A stretch of DNA of 64,000 nucleotides from Maribacter forsetii DSM 18668 (GTDB lineage: Bacteria > Bacteroidota > Bacteroidia > Flavobacteriales > Flavobacteriaceae), in NCBI RefSeq assembly GCF_000744105.1, contig NZ_JQLH01000001.1:310001-374000 (forward strand). Direction: 5' to 3'. Of the stretch, positions 43,403-52,857 are shown piece by piece (the stretch's first letter is position 1; each line of letters starts with the position of its first letter). A program made the translations under genes and the position numbers. The notes under the pieces were generated by a model that worked only from the letters and a program-made list of their open reading frames with translations, was not told the DNA's origin and searched no databases.

Positions 43403-44629
43403 TTATCCTTTCAGCCAACTTAACCAACGATTTCTATCCTTTGCATTGGTTGTCTGTTCTACTGCTACTTTTGTAATGTCTACCATTTTTTCATTTATTT
43501 CTTCTAACCATTCTTCATATCCGTCGAGGCTATAAGTTTCATCTTTTTTGTATTCATTAATCTCTTTAATCTCATTCTTTAAAAGGTCTAATTGCTCTTT
43601 CAAATTATCTTTTATATAATTTTTATAAACTTGAGCTTGTTGGTTATCTCTCGATTCGATTAATTGGTTTAGTACTTCTACCGCAATTTTATACCAGTCG
43701 TTAAGATATTCATGATTTATTAATACATAACTAGCGTAAGCTATACAGACTCTTTTGAAGTTGGGTTTTTCTATATGGGTTAATACAAAATTAGATTGTT
43801 TTTTTAATTTAAATTTCTCAAAGTAAGTTGCTTCTGCAACTTTATAAGATTCAAAAGAAGAAATGTTGGATGTCTTGTTTTTGTCTACTTCGATAATGAA
43901 AAAGTTGTTTTCTTTACCAATATGGCAAAACCAATCCATTCTAATTTTTTTATTGTTTTTGATAAAAACTTCATTAAATTTTGAATGTACTTTGTATTTT
44001 TTATCTATGTTAATAACTTCCTTTTTTTCTATAAAAGATAAATTATCAATTCTGGATTGAAGGAATAAAAACCTTTCGAAATGTGGATGTTTTTGTCCTT
44101 CTTTTATTTTTAAGTTGTAAAGTATATCGATTATTTCTACCATTGAAGCCCATTTATGACTCTTAACAGTTCTAATTTGGATTTCGATAAGTTTATTTGG
44201 GTTTATTGGACTTTCGATATATAGGTGATAGCCTCTATAACCATCTTCTTTCGTTTCTTTTAAATAATCATTATATTTTTTTACCCTAAATCGACTTTTA
44301 AGCTCATTAATTAATTTTGAAACGGAATTTTTATTGTAGACTAGAATTCTACAACCTGCGATATCTCCCATATTACCTAAAGACATCGTAGGTTGTCGTT
44401 TTAATTTTGAAAGTATGGATTCAATTCTCTTTATTCGAAAGGCAGTAATACTATCGTTTCTGGTTTCTTTAGCGACTTCGGAAATATCCTTAAAAACGGA
44501 TGATAAATCTGCTTTGAAAGAAGTACGGTAATCTTGAAGCTTGTCAAGTAAATCGTTAGTAGGTAAACTATCCTCTTTAATGAACTTTTTTATCTCCTTT
44601 CCTAATTTATTTACTTGTGATTTTGTCAT
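43403..44629 (-). CDS. RelA/SpoT-domain alarmone synthetase with a novel C-terminal domain
   Basis: 408 aa. The synthetase domain (about 40-200) shows FRIKRIESILSKLKRQP, Asp89 in GDIAGCRI (Mg ligand), YLKETKEDGYRGYHL with the stacking Tyr, and EIQIRT at 149-154 with catalytic Glu, then SHKWA. No hydrolase (HD) domain, TGS or ACT domain is present. The C-terminal 200 residues are alpha-beta and Lys/Asn-rich, and I do not recognise them. Single-domain synthetases of this kind make (p)ppGpp or act as toxins (toxSAS, CapRel). The setting between two repeats suggests mobile DNA. Toxin or defence roles are inference. Confidence 0.85.
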   Translation of the reverse strand: MTKSQVNKLGKEIKKFIKEDSLPTNDLLDKLQDYRTSFKADLSSVFKDISEVAKETRNDSITAFRIKRIESILSKLKRQPTMSLGNMGDIAGCRILVYNKNSVSKLINELKSRFRVKKYNDYLKETKEDGYRGYHLYIESPINPNKLIEIQIRTVKSHKWASMVEIIDILYNLKIKEGQKHPHFERFLFLQSRIDNLSFIEKKEVINIDKKYKVHSKFNEVFIKNNKKIRMDWFCHIGKENNFFIIEVDKNKTSNISSFESYKVAEATYFEKFKLKKQSNFVLTHIEKPNFKRVCIAYASYVLINHEYLNDWYKIAVEVLNQLIESRDNQQAQVYKNYIKDNLKEQLDLLKNEIKEINEYKKDETYSLDGYEEWLEEINEKMVDITKVAVEQTTNAKDRNRWLSWLKG

Positions 44630-44698
44630 TTTTTAAATTCGCTGTAATATTTATACCAATATCTAGGAATATACGTAATAGTTTATTTTCTCTGCACA

Positions 44699-45000
44699 CT
44701 AATATACTATTTAAGAATAAACCTACAATTAGCATATTACATTCCATTACGGAAAACCATAATCATCATAAATTTTATAGAAATAAGTACCCAGAAGTAG
44801 AACCAAGAAGAGAATCAACCTAAAAAACAACGAACCGACCAAGTAGTCGGTTTTTTACGTGTAAAATGTGTTTAGAATTGTTGAAAGTAACGATAGCAAT
44901 CGCAATTGTATCGATAAAATGCAAGGTGTAAGATGTATAAAGGGGAATTTTGAAAGGAAACAAACCAAGTAGTTTGTTTTTTTGGTGAAATAAATAAGCT
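44699..45000. repeat. Intergenic repeat, copy 2
   Basis: Diverged copy of 41842-42108 in the same orientation. It has two good hairpins with the same loop: AACCGAC-CAAGTA-GTCGGTT (44833-44852) followed by T6, and AAACAAAC-CAAGTA-GTTTGTTT (44958-44979) followed by T7. They read as terminators, but the palindromes also look like TetR-family operators. Short open frames inside it are not convincing genes. Confidence 0.75.
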
Positions 45001-45003
45001 GTG

Positions 45004-45480
45004 TTAGAACAAACTTTGCTGTTTTACGGGGCTTTCATGGTTCAATAACCATTGTTTTCTGTGTAATCCGCCAGCGTAACCGGTAAGTGAACCATCGGTA
45101 CCAATAACCCTATGGCAAGGCACCACGATCCATAACGGATTTCGGGCATTTGCAGATGCGGCGGCTCTGGTGGCATTGGGGTCACCTAATAATTTTGCAA
45201 GCTCTAAATAAGACTTCGATTTTCCGTAAGGTATATGCTGCAACTCCAACCAAACCTTCTTTTGAAACTCGGTTCCGTACGGGTTCAGTTTTAGATCAAA
45301 CTGTGTTCTTGCGCCTTCAAAATATTCGTTCAGTTGATACACGGCATCTTCTAAAGATTCCGGTATCACATCGGTAAGGGGTTCATCGGAATTTAAAACG
45401 GTAATAGCCGTAAGACCGTCAGTGTCGCCCATAATTTTGGCAACGCCAAGGGGTGTTTGTATGTAAGCAACATCGGCCAT
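45004..45480 (-). CDS. ogt: Methylated-DNA--protein-cysteine S-methyltransferase
   Basis: 158 aa. It repairs O6-methylguanine and O4-methylthymine by taking the alkyl group onto a Cys. The active-site motif is IVVPCHRVIGTDGSLTGYAGG (key residues PCHRV), with the helix-turn-helix (IPYGKSKSYLELAKLLGD) and Arg finger (ATRAAASANARNP) upstream. The N-terminal domain is short, as in Ogt. Same strand as the CNNM gene, which ends 15 bp before its start, so the two are probably co-transcribed. Confidence 0.95.
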   Translation of the reverse strand: MADVAYIQTPLGVAKIMGDTDGLTAITVLNSDEPLTDVIPESLEDAVYQLNEYFEGARTQFDLKLNPYGTEFQKKVWLELQHIPYGKSKSYLELAKLLGDPNATRAAASANARNPLWIVVPCHRVIGTDGSLTGYAGGLHRKQWLLNHESPVKQQSLF

Positions 45481-45495
45481 AGGGGTATTTGCTAT

Positions 45496-46620
45496 TTATT
45501 CGTCTGGTGACGTTGGCTTTTCTATCACTCCCGTTGCCTGAGCGCGTTTTTCCCAGTTTTTGCGAGCAAGACTCTGTAAATCGGCAATATTATCGCTCTC
45601 GTCCATTATTTCAAGCCCTAGAAGGGTCTCAATAACATCTTCCATAGTTACAATACCGCTTACAGAACCATATTCATCAACCACAAGAGCAATAGCCTGT
45701 CGTTTTTGAATGAATATTTCAAACAATGTTGGGATCGGTGTACTTCTACGGGTTACTAGAATTTCGCGTTTAATGTCTTTTAGTGGAATGTCTCCGTTCT
45801 GATTGATCATTTCTTCCAAAACATTATCCTTTAAAACAAAACCGGTAATATTATCAATGTTATTGGTGTACACAGGAATTCTAGAAAAACGTAATTTAGG
45901 ATTATCAGTAAAAAATTCGGCAATTGTTTTCTCGTCAGACGCTATTTTCATTACCGCTCTTGGTGTCATAATATCTTTCACCAGAACTTCATCGAACTTC
46001 AATAAGTTTTTAATGATGGTAGATTCAGACGTTTCAAAAACACCTTCTTCATGTGCCATATCCGTCATTGCATGAAAATCCTCGCGACTTAACACACTAC
46101 CATGGTGATTGCCACCGCCTACCATTTTGGTAAACAAACGTAACAACCAAAGCAAACCGGTATATTTTAAGCCCAAAACCATAATATTCAAAGCTTTTGT
46201 AGAGAAATTGGCTAGTTGTTTCCAATACGTAGCACCAATGGTTTTTGGTATAATTTCAGAGGCAACCAGAATAAGAATGGTCATAATAGTAGATACGACA
46301 CCTACCATTAAATCTTCTGTAAAAGATATACCAAATATCGTTTTTGTTTCGCTACCGTAAAGTTCGGCATAAGCCACCTTTGCCTGTACACCTACCAAAA
46401 TTGCACCAACGGTGTGGGCTATGGTATTTATGGTCAATATGGCAATTAAAGGTTGATCTACATCTTTTTTAAGCGCCTCTAAAGTTTTGGCATAAGAATG
46501 ACCTTCTTTCAGTTTTACATTGATGAAAGTTGGGGTAATACTCAACAATACCGCTTCTAATATAGAACACAGAAAGGAGAAGAAAATAGAAATGAATGCG
46601 TAAAAAAGTAGTAAGCCCAT
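45496..46620 (-). CDS. CNNM/CorC-type membrane protein with CBS domains
   Basis: 374 aa. The N-terminal DUF21 (CNNM) domain has about four membrane segments (1-190), with SEIIPKTIGATYW as a family marker. Two CBS domains follow: DIMTPRAVMKIASDEKTI and VVDEYGSVSGIVTMEDVIETLLG (in part VDEYGSVSGIVTMED). The usual third C-terminal transporter-associated domain is absent or very short. CNNM proteins export or sense Mg2+. It is 38 bp downstream of the serine hydrolase gene and upstream of ogt, on the same strand. Confidence 0.9.
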   Translation of the reverse strand: MGLLLFYAFISIFFSFLCSILEAVLLSITPTFINVKLKEGHSYAKTLEALKKDVDQPLIAILTINTIAHTVGAILVGVQAKVAYAELYGSETKTIFGISFTEDLMVGVVSTIMTILILVASEIIPKTIGATYWKQLANFSTKALNIMVLGLKYTGLLWLLRLFTKMVGGGNHHGSVLSREDFHAMTDMAHEEGVFETSESTIIKNLLKFDEVLVKDIMTPRAVMKIASDEKTIAEFFTDNPKLRFSRIPVYTNNIDNITGFVLKDNVLEEMINQNGDIPLKDIKREILVTRRSTPIPTLFEIFIQKRQAIALVVDEYGSVSGIVTMEDVIETLLGLEIMDESDNIADLQSLARKNWEKRAQATGVIEKPTSPDE

Positions 46621-46657
46621 AGGGTTGTTTTATAAATCGAAGATATTAATAAAAATG

Positions 46658-48001
46658 CTAAGGTTGGTGCTGTTTTGCGTTATCAAGTGCCTTATAGAAT
46701 ATTTGTTGAATGGATGGACGGATATTTAAGTTGTAAATATTGCGATTTTCTCTTGTAGGATACACTCTATTTGATAGAAATATATACACTAATTCATTTT
46801 CAGGATCTGCCCATACAAAAGTACCCGTAAAGCCACTATGCCCAAAGCTTGATGCACCAACTTCTGGTACAGGGTAGGCATTGGCAATTTTAAAGGTATT
46901 GTTATCCAAATAAGGTTTGTCAAATCCTAAACCTCTTCTATTATCGTTCTCGGGATATTGAACTTTAATAAATTCTTTAATCGTCTTTTCAGAGATGTAT
47001 TGCTTACCGGCATAAAGTCCGTTTTGCATGAACATCTGCATAATAATCGCCAAATCATCTGCAGTACCAAACAAACCTGCATTACCAGAAATGCCACCTA
47101 ATAAAGAGGCATTTTCATCATGTACCCAACCTTGGGTCAGCGTATGTCTGTACATAGTATCTACTTCTGTAGGTACAATTTTGTTATTGAAATTTTTGGT
47201 GCTAGGCAGAAAACCGAAGGTTTTCATACCAAGTGGTTTATAAAATTCTTGTTCCATATAATCTGCATACGGAACACCAGTAATTTGAGTAATGAGTTCC
47301 GGAAAAATCAGGAATGTGAGTCCGGAATATTTGTATTTTTTTTCAGCCGATACTTCAGAACGATTTATGATTTTGTACATTTTTCGGTGGAATCTATTTT
47401 TTACATAGATACCTTCAAAAGCTTGGTTGCTAAATCTGTTATTTGGTTTTCTGCGGATGAACCTTTTTTTAAACCGACCGTTATTTTTTAAAGTCTCATT
47501 TAAAAATACGACATAAGGTTCTAGTCCCGCTTGATGCGCTAATATCTCCCGAAGCGTAATATTTGCTTTATCTTTCTGTCTTTTCCAAGGTTTCCAATAA
47601 GTGCTAAAGGGAACATCTAAATCTAACTTACCCTCATCAACCAATTTCATAATTGCTGGTAGCGGACCTAAAATTTTGGTAACCGAAGCCAGATCATAAA
47701 TGTCATTTAAAGCAACTGGTTGAATGCTATCGTAGGTGTGAAATCCGTATGCCTCATGAAAAATAATATTACCTTCTTTAGCGATTAACATCTGAGCACC
47801 TGGGAAAGCGTTATTTTTTATACCAGTTGTTATAATACTATCTACTTTACGATATACATAAGCGGAATCCAACTCGTAAGCAGCCAATGAAGATCCTTGC
47901 AAACTAGATCCCGCCGGAAGCAAAAGTGGTTTGTTAGTTGTCTCTTGTGAAACAGCCAAACAACTAATTAAACCAAATAGTATAAAAAATATTTTATTCA
48001 T
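46658..48001 (-). CDS. Secreted serine hydrolase (class C beta-lactamase fold)
   Basis: 447 aa, signal peptide ending LAVSQ. The SxxK motif is ASVTKILG (about 105), the YxN-type motif is YKYSGLTFL and the third is FGHSGFTGTFVW (HxG). LNDIYDLASVTK and ILAHQAGLEP are typical of family S12 hydrolases. A Lys/Arg-rich insert (RFKKRFIRRKPNNRF) in the middle is unusual. Members include D-alanyl-peptidases and esterases, so activity is not certain. Located between hemB and the CNNM gene on the same strand. Confidence 0.9.
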   Translation of the reverse strand: MNKIFFILFGLISCLAVSQETTNKPLLLPAGSSLQGSSLAAYELDSAYVYRKVDSIITTGIKNNAFPGAQMLIAKEGNIIFHEAYGFHTYDSIQPVALNDIYDLASVTKILGPLPAIMKLVDEGKLDLDVPFSTYWKPWKRQKDKANITLREILAHQAGLEPYVVFLNETLKNNGRFKKRFIRRKPNNRFSNQAFEGIYVKNRFHRKMYKIINRSEVSAEKKYKYSGLTFLIFPELITQITGVPYADYMEQEFYKPLGMKTFGFLPSTKNFNNKIVPTEVDTMYRHTLTQGWVHDENASLLGGISGNAGLFGTADDLAIIMQMFMQNGLYAGKQYISEKTIKEFIKVQYPENDNRRGLGFDKPYLDNNTFKIANAYPVPEVGASSFGHSGFTGTFVWADPENELVYIFLSNRVYPTRENRNIYNLNIRPSIQQIFYKALDNAKQHQP

Positions 48002-48023
48002 GAATAGTAATTCTGTTGATTGA

Positions 48024-49013
48024 CTATCCTAAGAATTTTACGGCATCTTTAGCGAAATAGCTGGCGATGATATTTGCACCGGCGCGTTTGATTGCAGTCA
48101 GCTGTTCCATCATTACCGCATCATGATCTAACCATCCTTTTTCAGCGGCAGCTTTTACCATGGCATATTCCCCAGAAACTTGATAAACGGCAACTGGAAC
48201 ATCTACCTCGTTCTTGATCTCACGAACTATATCCAAATAGCACAATCCTGGTTTTACCATAACGATATCCGCACCTTCGTCAATATCCATTTGAGTCTCA
48301 CGAATAGCTTCAAATCGGTTGGCGAAATCCATTTGATAAGTATTTTTATCCTTAGGTACATTTTTAATATCTACCGGAGCAGAATCCAGCGCATCTCTAA
48401 ACGGACCGTAAAAAGCACTGGCATATTTGGCACTATAAGCCATAATACCGGTGTTTAAATAGCCCTCATCTTCCAAAGCCTCGCGAATGCTAAGAATACG
48501 ACCATCCATCATGTCGCTAGGCGCAACAAAATCTGCACCTGCATTGGCATGAGAAACACTCATTTCCGCTAGAACCTCTACACTTTCATCGTTAAGAATT
48601 TCGCCGTCAGCTACAATACCATCATGACCGTAAGAAGAGTAGGGGTCAAGGGCAACATCTGTCATGACCAACATATCCGGACATGCATTTTTAACCGTTT
48701 TTATGGCAAGTTGCATTAATCCGTTTTCGTTCAATGCTTCAGAACCTTTGTTGTCCTTTAAATTATCGGGCACCTTCACAAAAAGAAGCACCGAACGCAA
48801 GCCCATGTTCCAAAGTTCTTTGACCTCTTTGGTTAAATTGTCTAGACTAAGGCGGTAGTAATTTGGCATAGAAGGTATTTCTTCTTTAATGCCTTTGCCC
48901 TCAACAACGAACAACGGTACTAAAAAATCGCTTGGCGAAATAATGGTTTCCCTAACCAAACTTCTAATGGCTTCATTGCTACGTAATCTTCTTGGGCGTA
49001 TAAGTGGGTACAT
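48024..49013 (-). CDS. hemB: Porphobilinogen synthase (delta-aminolevulinate dehydratase)
   Basis: 329 aa. It condenses two 5-aminolevulinates to porphobilinogen in heme synthesis. The two Schiff-base lysines are in MAYSAKYASAFYGPF and DIVMVKPGL. The metal region is MTDVALDPYSSYGHDGIV, with Asp residues where zinc enzymes have Cys, so it is the Mg-dependent type. It is the first gene of a minus-strand run with the serine hydrolase, and far from the hemD-hemE-hemF group. Confidence 0.97.
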   Translation of the reverse strand: MYPLIRPRRLRSNEAIRSLVRETIISPSDFLVPLFVVEGKGIKEEIPSMPNYYRLSLDNLTKEVKELWNMGLRSVLLFVKVPDNLKDNKGSEALNENGLMQLAIKTVKNACPDMLVMTDVALDPYSSYGHDGIVADGEILNDESVEVLAEMSVSHANAGADFVAPSDMMDGRILSIREALEDEGYLNTGIMAYSAKYASAFYGPFRDALDSAPVDIKNVPKDKNTYQMDFANRFEAIRETQMDIDEGADIVMVKPGLCYLDIVREIKNEVDVPVAVYQVSGEYAMVKAAAEKGWLDHDAVMMEQLTAIKRAGANIIASYFAKDAVKFLG

Positions 49014-49031
49014 AATTTTATATTTTATTGC

Positions 49032-49181
49032 TTATTCAGATTCTTTACTCTTTTTAATGATTGCTTTTAGCCGTTCTTTTCTTAACGCGGCTTCTTTCTT
49101 TAATTTGTTCTTCTTTCTATCCATAAGCTTGGCGTGCTTTGCTTTGTTCAATGTGTTTTTAGCTTTGCCTTTTTTTGCCAT
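49032..49181 (-). CDS. Very small Lys-rich protein, unknown
   Basis: 49 aa from the ATG at 49181: it opens MAKKGKAKNTLNKAKHAKL and ends KSKESE, with about 40 percent Lys/Arg and no Cys, Trp or Phe. It is a predicted helical, nucleic-acid-binding type peptide. It lies 18 bp upstream of hemB on the same strand, so the two are probably co-transcribed. Too short for usual gene finders; small basic proteins of this type occur in Flavobacteriaceae. Confidence 0.7.
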   Translation of the reverse strand: MAKKGKAKNTLNKAKHAKLMDRKKNKLKKEAALRKERLKAIIKKSKESE

Positions 49182-49496
49182 ACCTGAATATTTAAATTCG
49201 AACGCTTTATCGCTTTAATTATGAAGTGGATAATTCACTAAAGCATATATCTCTCAAAGTTTCTACAAAAATAGGGGAATTTGAATAATGGGGACGGGGG
49301 TTTTTGCTTAATTTTATTAGTTACCGATTACTGATTCTTGAAATATTAATACCTAAAGGAAAATCAATAAGTGATTTTTATTCAACTTCTAGTAAGTGAA
49401 TAAGAGAGGGCGAATAAAGGGCTCTGTTTTCAAATTAAAGCTATAATTTGTAGGCGAATTCTTATTTAGCTTCAAATTGATTTTATAAAATACTTC
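49182..49496. other. Divergent intergenic region before the first AraC/TPR gene
   Basis: No gene. It contains TTACCGA-TTACTGA-TTCTTGA (about 49320-49340), which is close to the period-7 spacers elsewhere but without the fold-back arm. No good promoter was recognised. Confidence 0.5.
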
Positions 49497-51173
49497 ATGA
49501 GTAAATACATTTTAGTTTTCTGTTTAACTTTTCTCACCGTATCTACTAATTGGGGTCAAAATACGAATCCTGAATTAGGGGTAAAAATTGAAAAAGTGTA
49601 CACGTTAGCTTTACAAAATGTACAGCAAGGACTTCAGGAGGCTAATAGCTTATTGGCGGAAATTGATGATTATGAGAGTTATTACGATAAAGCGGTAATT
49701 TACACTGTTGTAGCCAATATTACGATGTGGAATGGTAAGTATGACCAGGGTATAGCATTAATACAAAAGGCAATAGATTTAATAGAAGGCAAAGAACATG
49801 ATATGTTGTATTCTCAAGCACAACAAATACTTGCTTATGCATATATAGCAATGTACAGATATGGTGACGCATTTAAGTTGTATTCTAACATGATTGTTGA
49901 TGATAAGTTTGGGTCTAATGAAAATAGAGCTTTTTTTAGAAAAACGTCTAAATTCGATTTTGGGGTATTAAATTCTTTAATTGGAAGGAAGAAGGAAGCA
50001 CTTGCGTTATATCTGGAAGCAGAAAAATACCAAATAGATTCTAAAATGGTATCTGCTTATTGGGAGCAAAAGGCACAACTATATATTGCAAATTCTTTTT
50101 ATTTTTTTAATAAAAAAGATTCCGCAAATTATTATTACAATCGGTATAAAAATTTAGAAAAGGAACAGGGTGAGACACTTGCAATACCATACGTTCATTG
50201 GTATGAAGGAAATAAGGCTTATTATGACGCTGATTATGAAACGGCCATAAAAAAGTATAATCAGTATGAAAAGTCATTGACTGATAAGTTTAATAAAACA
50301 GATGACGAAATACAGATTAGAAAGGCTAGGGCATTTTACAGCATCGGTCAATTAGATAGTGCTTTAGTGAATCTTGAAATGGTCAAAGATTCTAATTATT
50401 TAAAAAAGCAGGCATATTTAAATCCAGAGTTTTTCAAAATTCAACATGATATTTATTCCGATAAAAAAGATGAAAAATTGGCGGATGAATATTTGATGAA
50501 ATATATAGCGGCACAGGAAAGATTCGGTCAATTTAAAATGAACACTCTAGGAAGTTTATATGAATTAAAGGAAAATGAAACTAAGGTTGAGCAAGAGATT
50601 GTAAAATCAGATTTAAAGTATTACAATAATTATCTATGGATTGCCTTGGGTGGATCAGTCATGTGTTTCGTAGGTTTTACGCTATGGAAACAGAAAAGGG
50701 AAAAGAAAAAGTTTGATGCATTAATGCAAAAAACAGAGAACAAGGCACCTTTAAGCAATTCACTTGAACTTAGCACCAATACTATTGAAATAAAAGATGA
50801 AAAGGTAGAGGCATTGATTGGTCAAATAAAAGTACTCAAAGAACAAGGTTTTTTTCTGAAACAAAAGACAACCTTGCATAATACGGCAAAGAAATTAAAA
50901 ACGAATACTTCTTACTTATCTACCATTATTAATACTCATTTAGGTACTACTTTTTCTGCTTTTGTAAATGATATAAGAATCGATTATATCGTAAATGAAC
51001 TAAAAACGAATAAGCAGTTGCGTTCTTATTCGGTTAAAGCCATTGCTGAAGAAATTGGGTATAAAAGTGCAGATTCTTTCAGTAAATATTTTAAGCAGAA
51101 TACAGGGTTATCGCCATCATCGTATATTAAAAAATTGAATAAGGAGAAATTAAATGAAATTTCAATGTTGTAA
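49497..51173 (+). CDS. TPR sensor with AraC-type DNA-binding domain
   Basis: 558 aa. Signal peptide (FLTVSTNWGQ), then TPR-like helices (about 60-345), a membrane segment (NYLWIALGGSVMCFVGFTLW, about 376-395), and a cytoplasmic C-terminal AraC-family HTH domain (about 455-550, with AKKLKTNTSYLSTIINTHLG and KAIAEEIGYKSADSFSKYFKQ as two helix-turn-helices). So a periplasmic TPR region is coupled to a DNA-binding domain in one chain. It is followed by a paralogue whose start overlaps or nearly abuts its stop. Confidence 0.9.
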   Translation: MSKYILVFCLTFLTVSTNWGQNTNPELGVKIEKVYTLALQNVQQGLQEANSLLAEIDDYESYYDKAVIYTVVANITMWNGKYDQGIALIQKAIDLIEGKEHDMLYSQAQQILAYAYIAMYRYGDAFKLYSNMIVDDKFGSNENRAFFRKTSKFDFGVLNSLIGRKKEALALYLEAEKYQIDSKMVSAYWEQKAQLYIANSFYFFNKKDSANYYYNRYKNLEKEQGETLAIPYVHWYEGNKAYYDADYETAIKKYNQYEKSLTDKFNKTDDEIQIRKARAFYSIGQLDSALVNLEMVKDSNYLKKQAYLNPEFFKIQHDIYSDKKDEKLADEYLMKYIAAQERFGQFKMNTLGSLYELKENETKVEQEIVKSDLKYYNNYLWIALGGSVMCFVGFTLWKQKREKKKFDALMQKTENKAPLSNSLELSTNTIEIKDEKVEALIGQIKVLKEQGFFLKQKTTLHNTAKKLKTNTSYLSTIINTHLGTTFSAFVNDIRIDYIVNELKTNKQLRSYSVKAIAEEIGYKSADSFSKYFKQNTGLSPSSYIKKLNKEKLNEISML

Positions 51174-51180
51174 TCATTTT

Positions 51181-52857
51181 ATGCTAAGAATTAAGCTTAA
51201 GTCCATCTCTATTTTTTTACTGATTTGTTGTTTTTTAGGCAAAGCACAAACTGAACAAGATTTAGAGGGTATATCAGATAGTTTAATAACTAATCTTCAA
51301 AAATTTTATAGTGAACCTTATGAGACAAGTGAGCAAACATTATCTGGCTTATATAAAATACATAAGAATATTGATACTTATAATATTAAAGAGCAAGTAG
51401 CTATTTATCTTGTTTTAGTTGATTTTCAAATATCAGAAGGCTTGTATGATGAAGCTATCCAAAACTCCCATATTTCACATAATATGGCTAAAGAAAATGG
51501 TTTTGCGTACGAAGCGGTACTTTCTGATTTTCATTTAGCCTTGGCATTTCAACAGAATTATGAGTATGATAAATCTTTTGAACTATTTAAGTCGCTGGCA
51601 GAATTAATTAATGATAGTAATTATGAGTATTTGGCTATTCTATCTGAAATAGAAATGGCATTGTTTTATGAGAGAATTGGTAAATACCGGGATGCATTAG
51701 ACATAAAACTCAAGATCGTTAAAACAAAGGGAGATTTTTTAAAAAATAGATGGAATCCTGTATACCATCGTCAGTTTTTAGATATGTCCAATTTATATAA
51801 TGAACTGGGAATAAAAGATTCAACCTTGTTTTATAGAGAGCTATATGAAAACAATATTGATGAATCTACAGCGGATGGGCGAGAACATTTTTTATTATTA
51901 AAAAACAAGGCTAATATTGATTTTAAAGATGGCAAGTTTAGAGAGGCTATTGATAATTATAGAATTTATAGTCATTGGGTTGTTGAAAGGTTTAATGAAT
52001 ATGATTCTCCTTTGCTTATCAATAAAAGTAAAGCCCACTTAGCCTTGGGCGAAGTGGATAGCGCATTGAATAACTTAAATCTGATTAAAAGCGGACCAAT
52101 GTTTTTAAAGGAGCAAAAATATATTTCTCCAGATTTCTATAAATTGTATATAGATATTTACCAAGAAAGAGGTGAGGAAGATTTAAGAAAAGAATATGAA
52201 CAAAAATATTATAAAACACTAGAAACTTATAATTCGTTTAAATTTAATACGCTAGATAATCTCTATGACATAGACAAGCAGCGTATTCAAATAGAGAACG
52301 CCAATGCAGCCAATGATTATAAGAGTACATTAAGTTATTTATGGATTGCCTTGGGGTCAATAGTTATGTGCTTCATAGGTTTTGTGCTATGGAAACAAAA
52401 AAGAGAAAAGAAAAAGTTTGATGCATTAATGCAAAGAACGGAGAACAAAACACCACTAAGTGCACCACTTGAACCTAGCACCAATACTACTGAAATAAAA
52501 GACGAGAAGGTTGAAGCACTAATCAATCAAATAAGAGAATTACAAGTACAAGGCTTTTTTCTAAAACAAAAGACAACCTTATATAACACAGCAAAGAAAT
52601 TAAAAACAAATACGTCTTACCTGTCTACCATTATTAATACCCATTTAGGTACTACATTTTCTGCTTTTGTGAATGATATTAGAATCGATTATATCATAAA
52701 CGAACTAAAAACAAATAAGCAATTGCGTTCGTATTCGGTAAAAGCCATTGCAGAAGAAATTGGGTATAAAAGTGCCGATTCATTTTCCAAATACTTTAAG
52801 CAAAGCACCGGTTTGTCACCTTCTACTTTTATAAGAAATATCAATAAAGAGGGGTAA
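51181..52857 (+). CDS. TPR sensor with AraC-type DNA-binding domain, tandem paralogue
   Basis: 558 aa from the ATG at 51181 (MLRIKLKSISIFLL), 7 bp after the upstream stop. An ATG 27 bases earlier would overlap the upstream gene. Layout is the same as its neighbour: signal peptide, TPR (about 50-330), membrane segment (YLWIALGSIVMCFIGFVLW) and AraC domain. From the membrane segment on, the two proteins are nearly identical, while the TPR parts have diverged strongly. A tandem duplication with a free sensor half is the simplest view. Confidence 0.9.
   Translation: MLRIKLKSISIFLLICCFLGKAQTEQDLEGISDSLITNLQKFYSEPYETSEQTLSGLYKIHKNIDTYNIKEQVAIYLVLVDFQISEGLYDEAIQNSHISHNMAKENGFAYEAVLSDFHLALAFQQNYEYDKSFELFKSLAELINDSNYEYLAILSEIEMALFYERIGKYRDALDIKLKIVKTKGDFLKNRWNPVYHRQFLDMSNLYNELGIKDSTLFYRELYENNIDESTADGREHFLLLKNKANIDFKDGKFREAIDNYRIYSHWVVERFNEYDSPLLINKSKAHLALGEVDSALNNLNLIKSGPMFLKEQKYISPDFYKLYIDIYQERGEEDLRKEYEQKYYKTLETYNSFKFNTLDNLYDIDKQRIQIENANAANDYKSTLSYLWIALGSIVMCFIGFVLWKQKREKKKFDALMQRTENKTPLSAPLEPSTNTTEIKDEKVEALINQIRELQVQGFFLKQKTTLYNTAKKLKTNTSYLSTIINTHLGTTFSAFVNDIRIDYIINELKTNKQLRSYSVKAIAEEIGYKSADSFSKYFKQSTGLSPSTFIRNINKEG

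Noticed and set aside
44617..44823. 68-codon frame at the edge of repeat copy 2
   Set aside because: It overlaps the synthetase start and the repeat, has no family match, and copy 1 lacks it.
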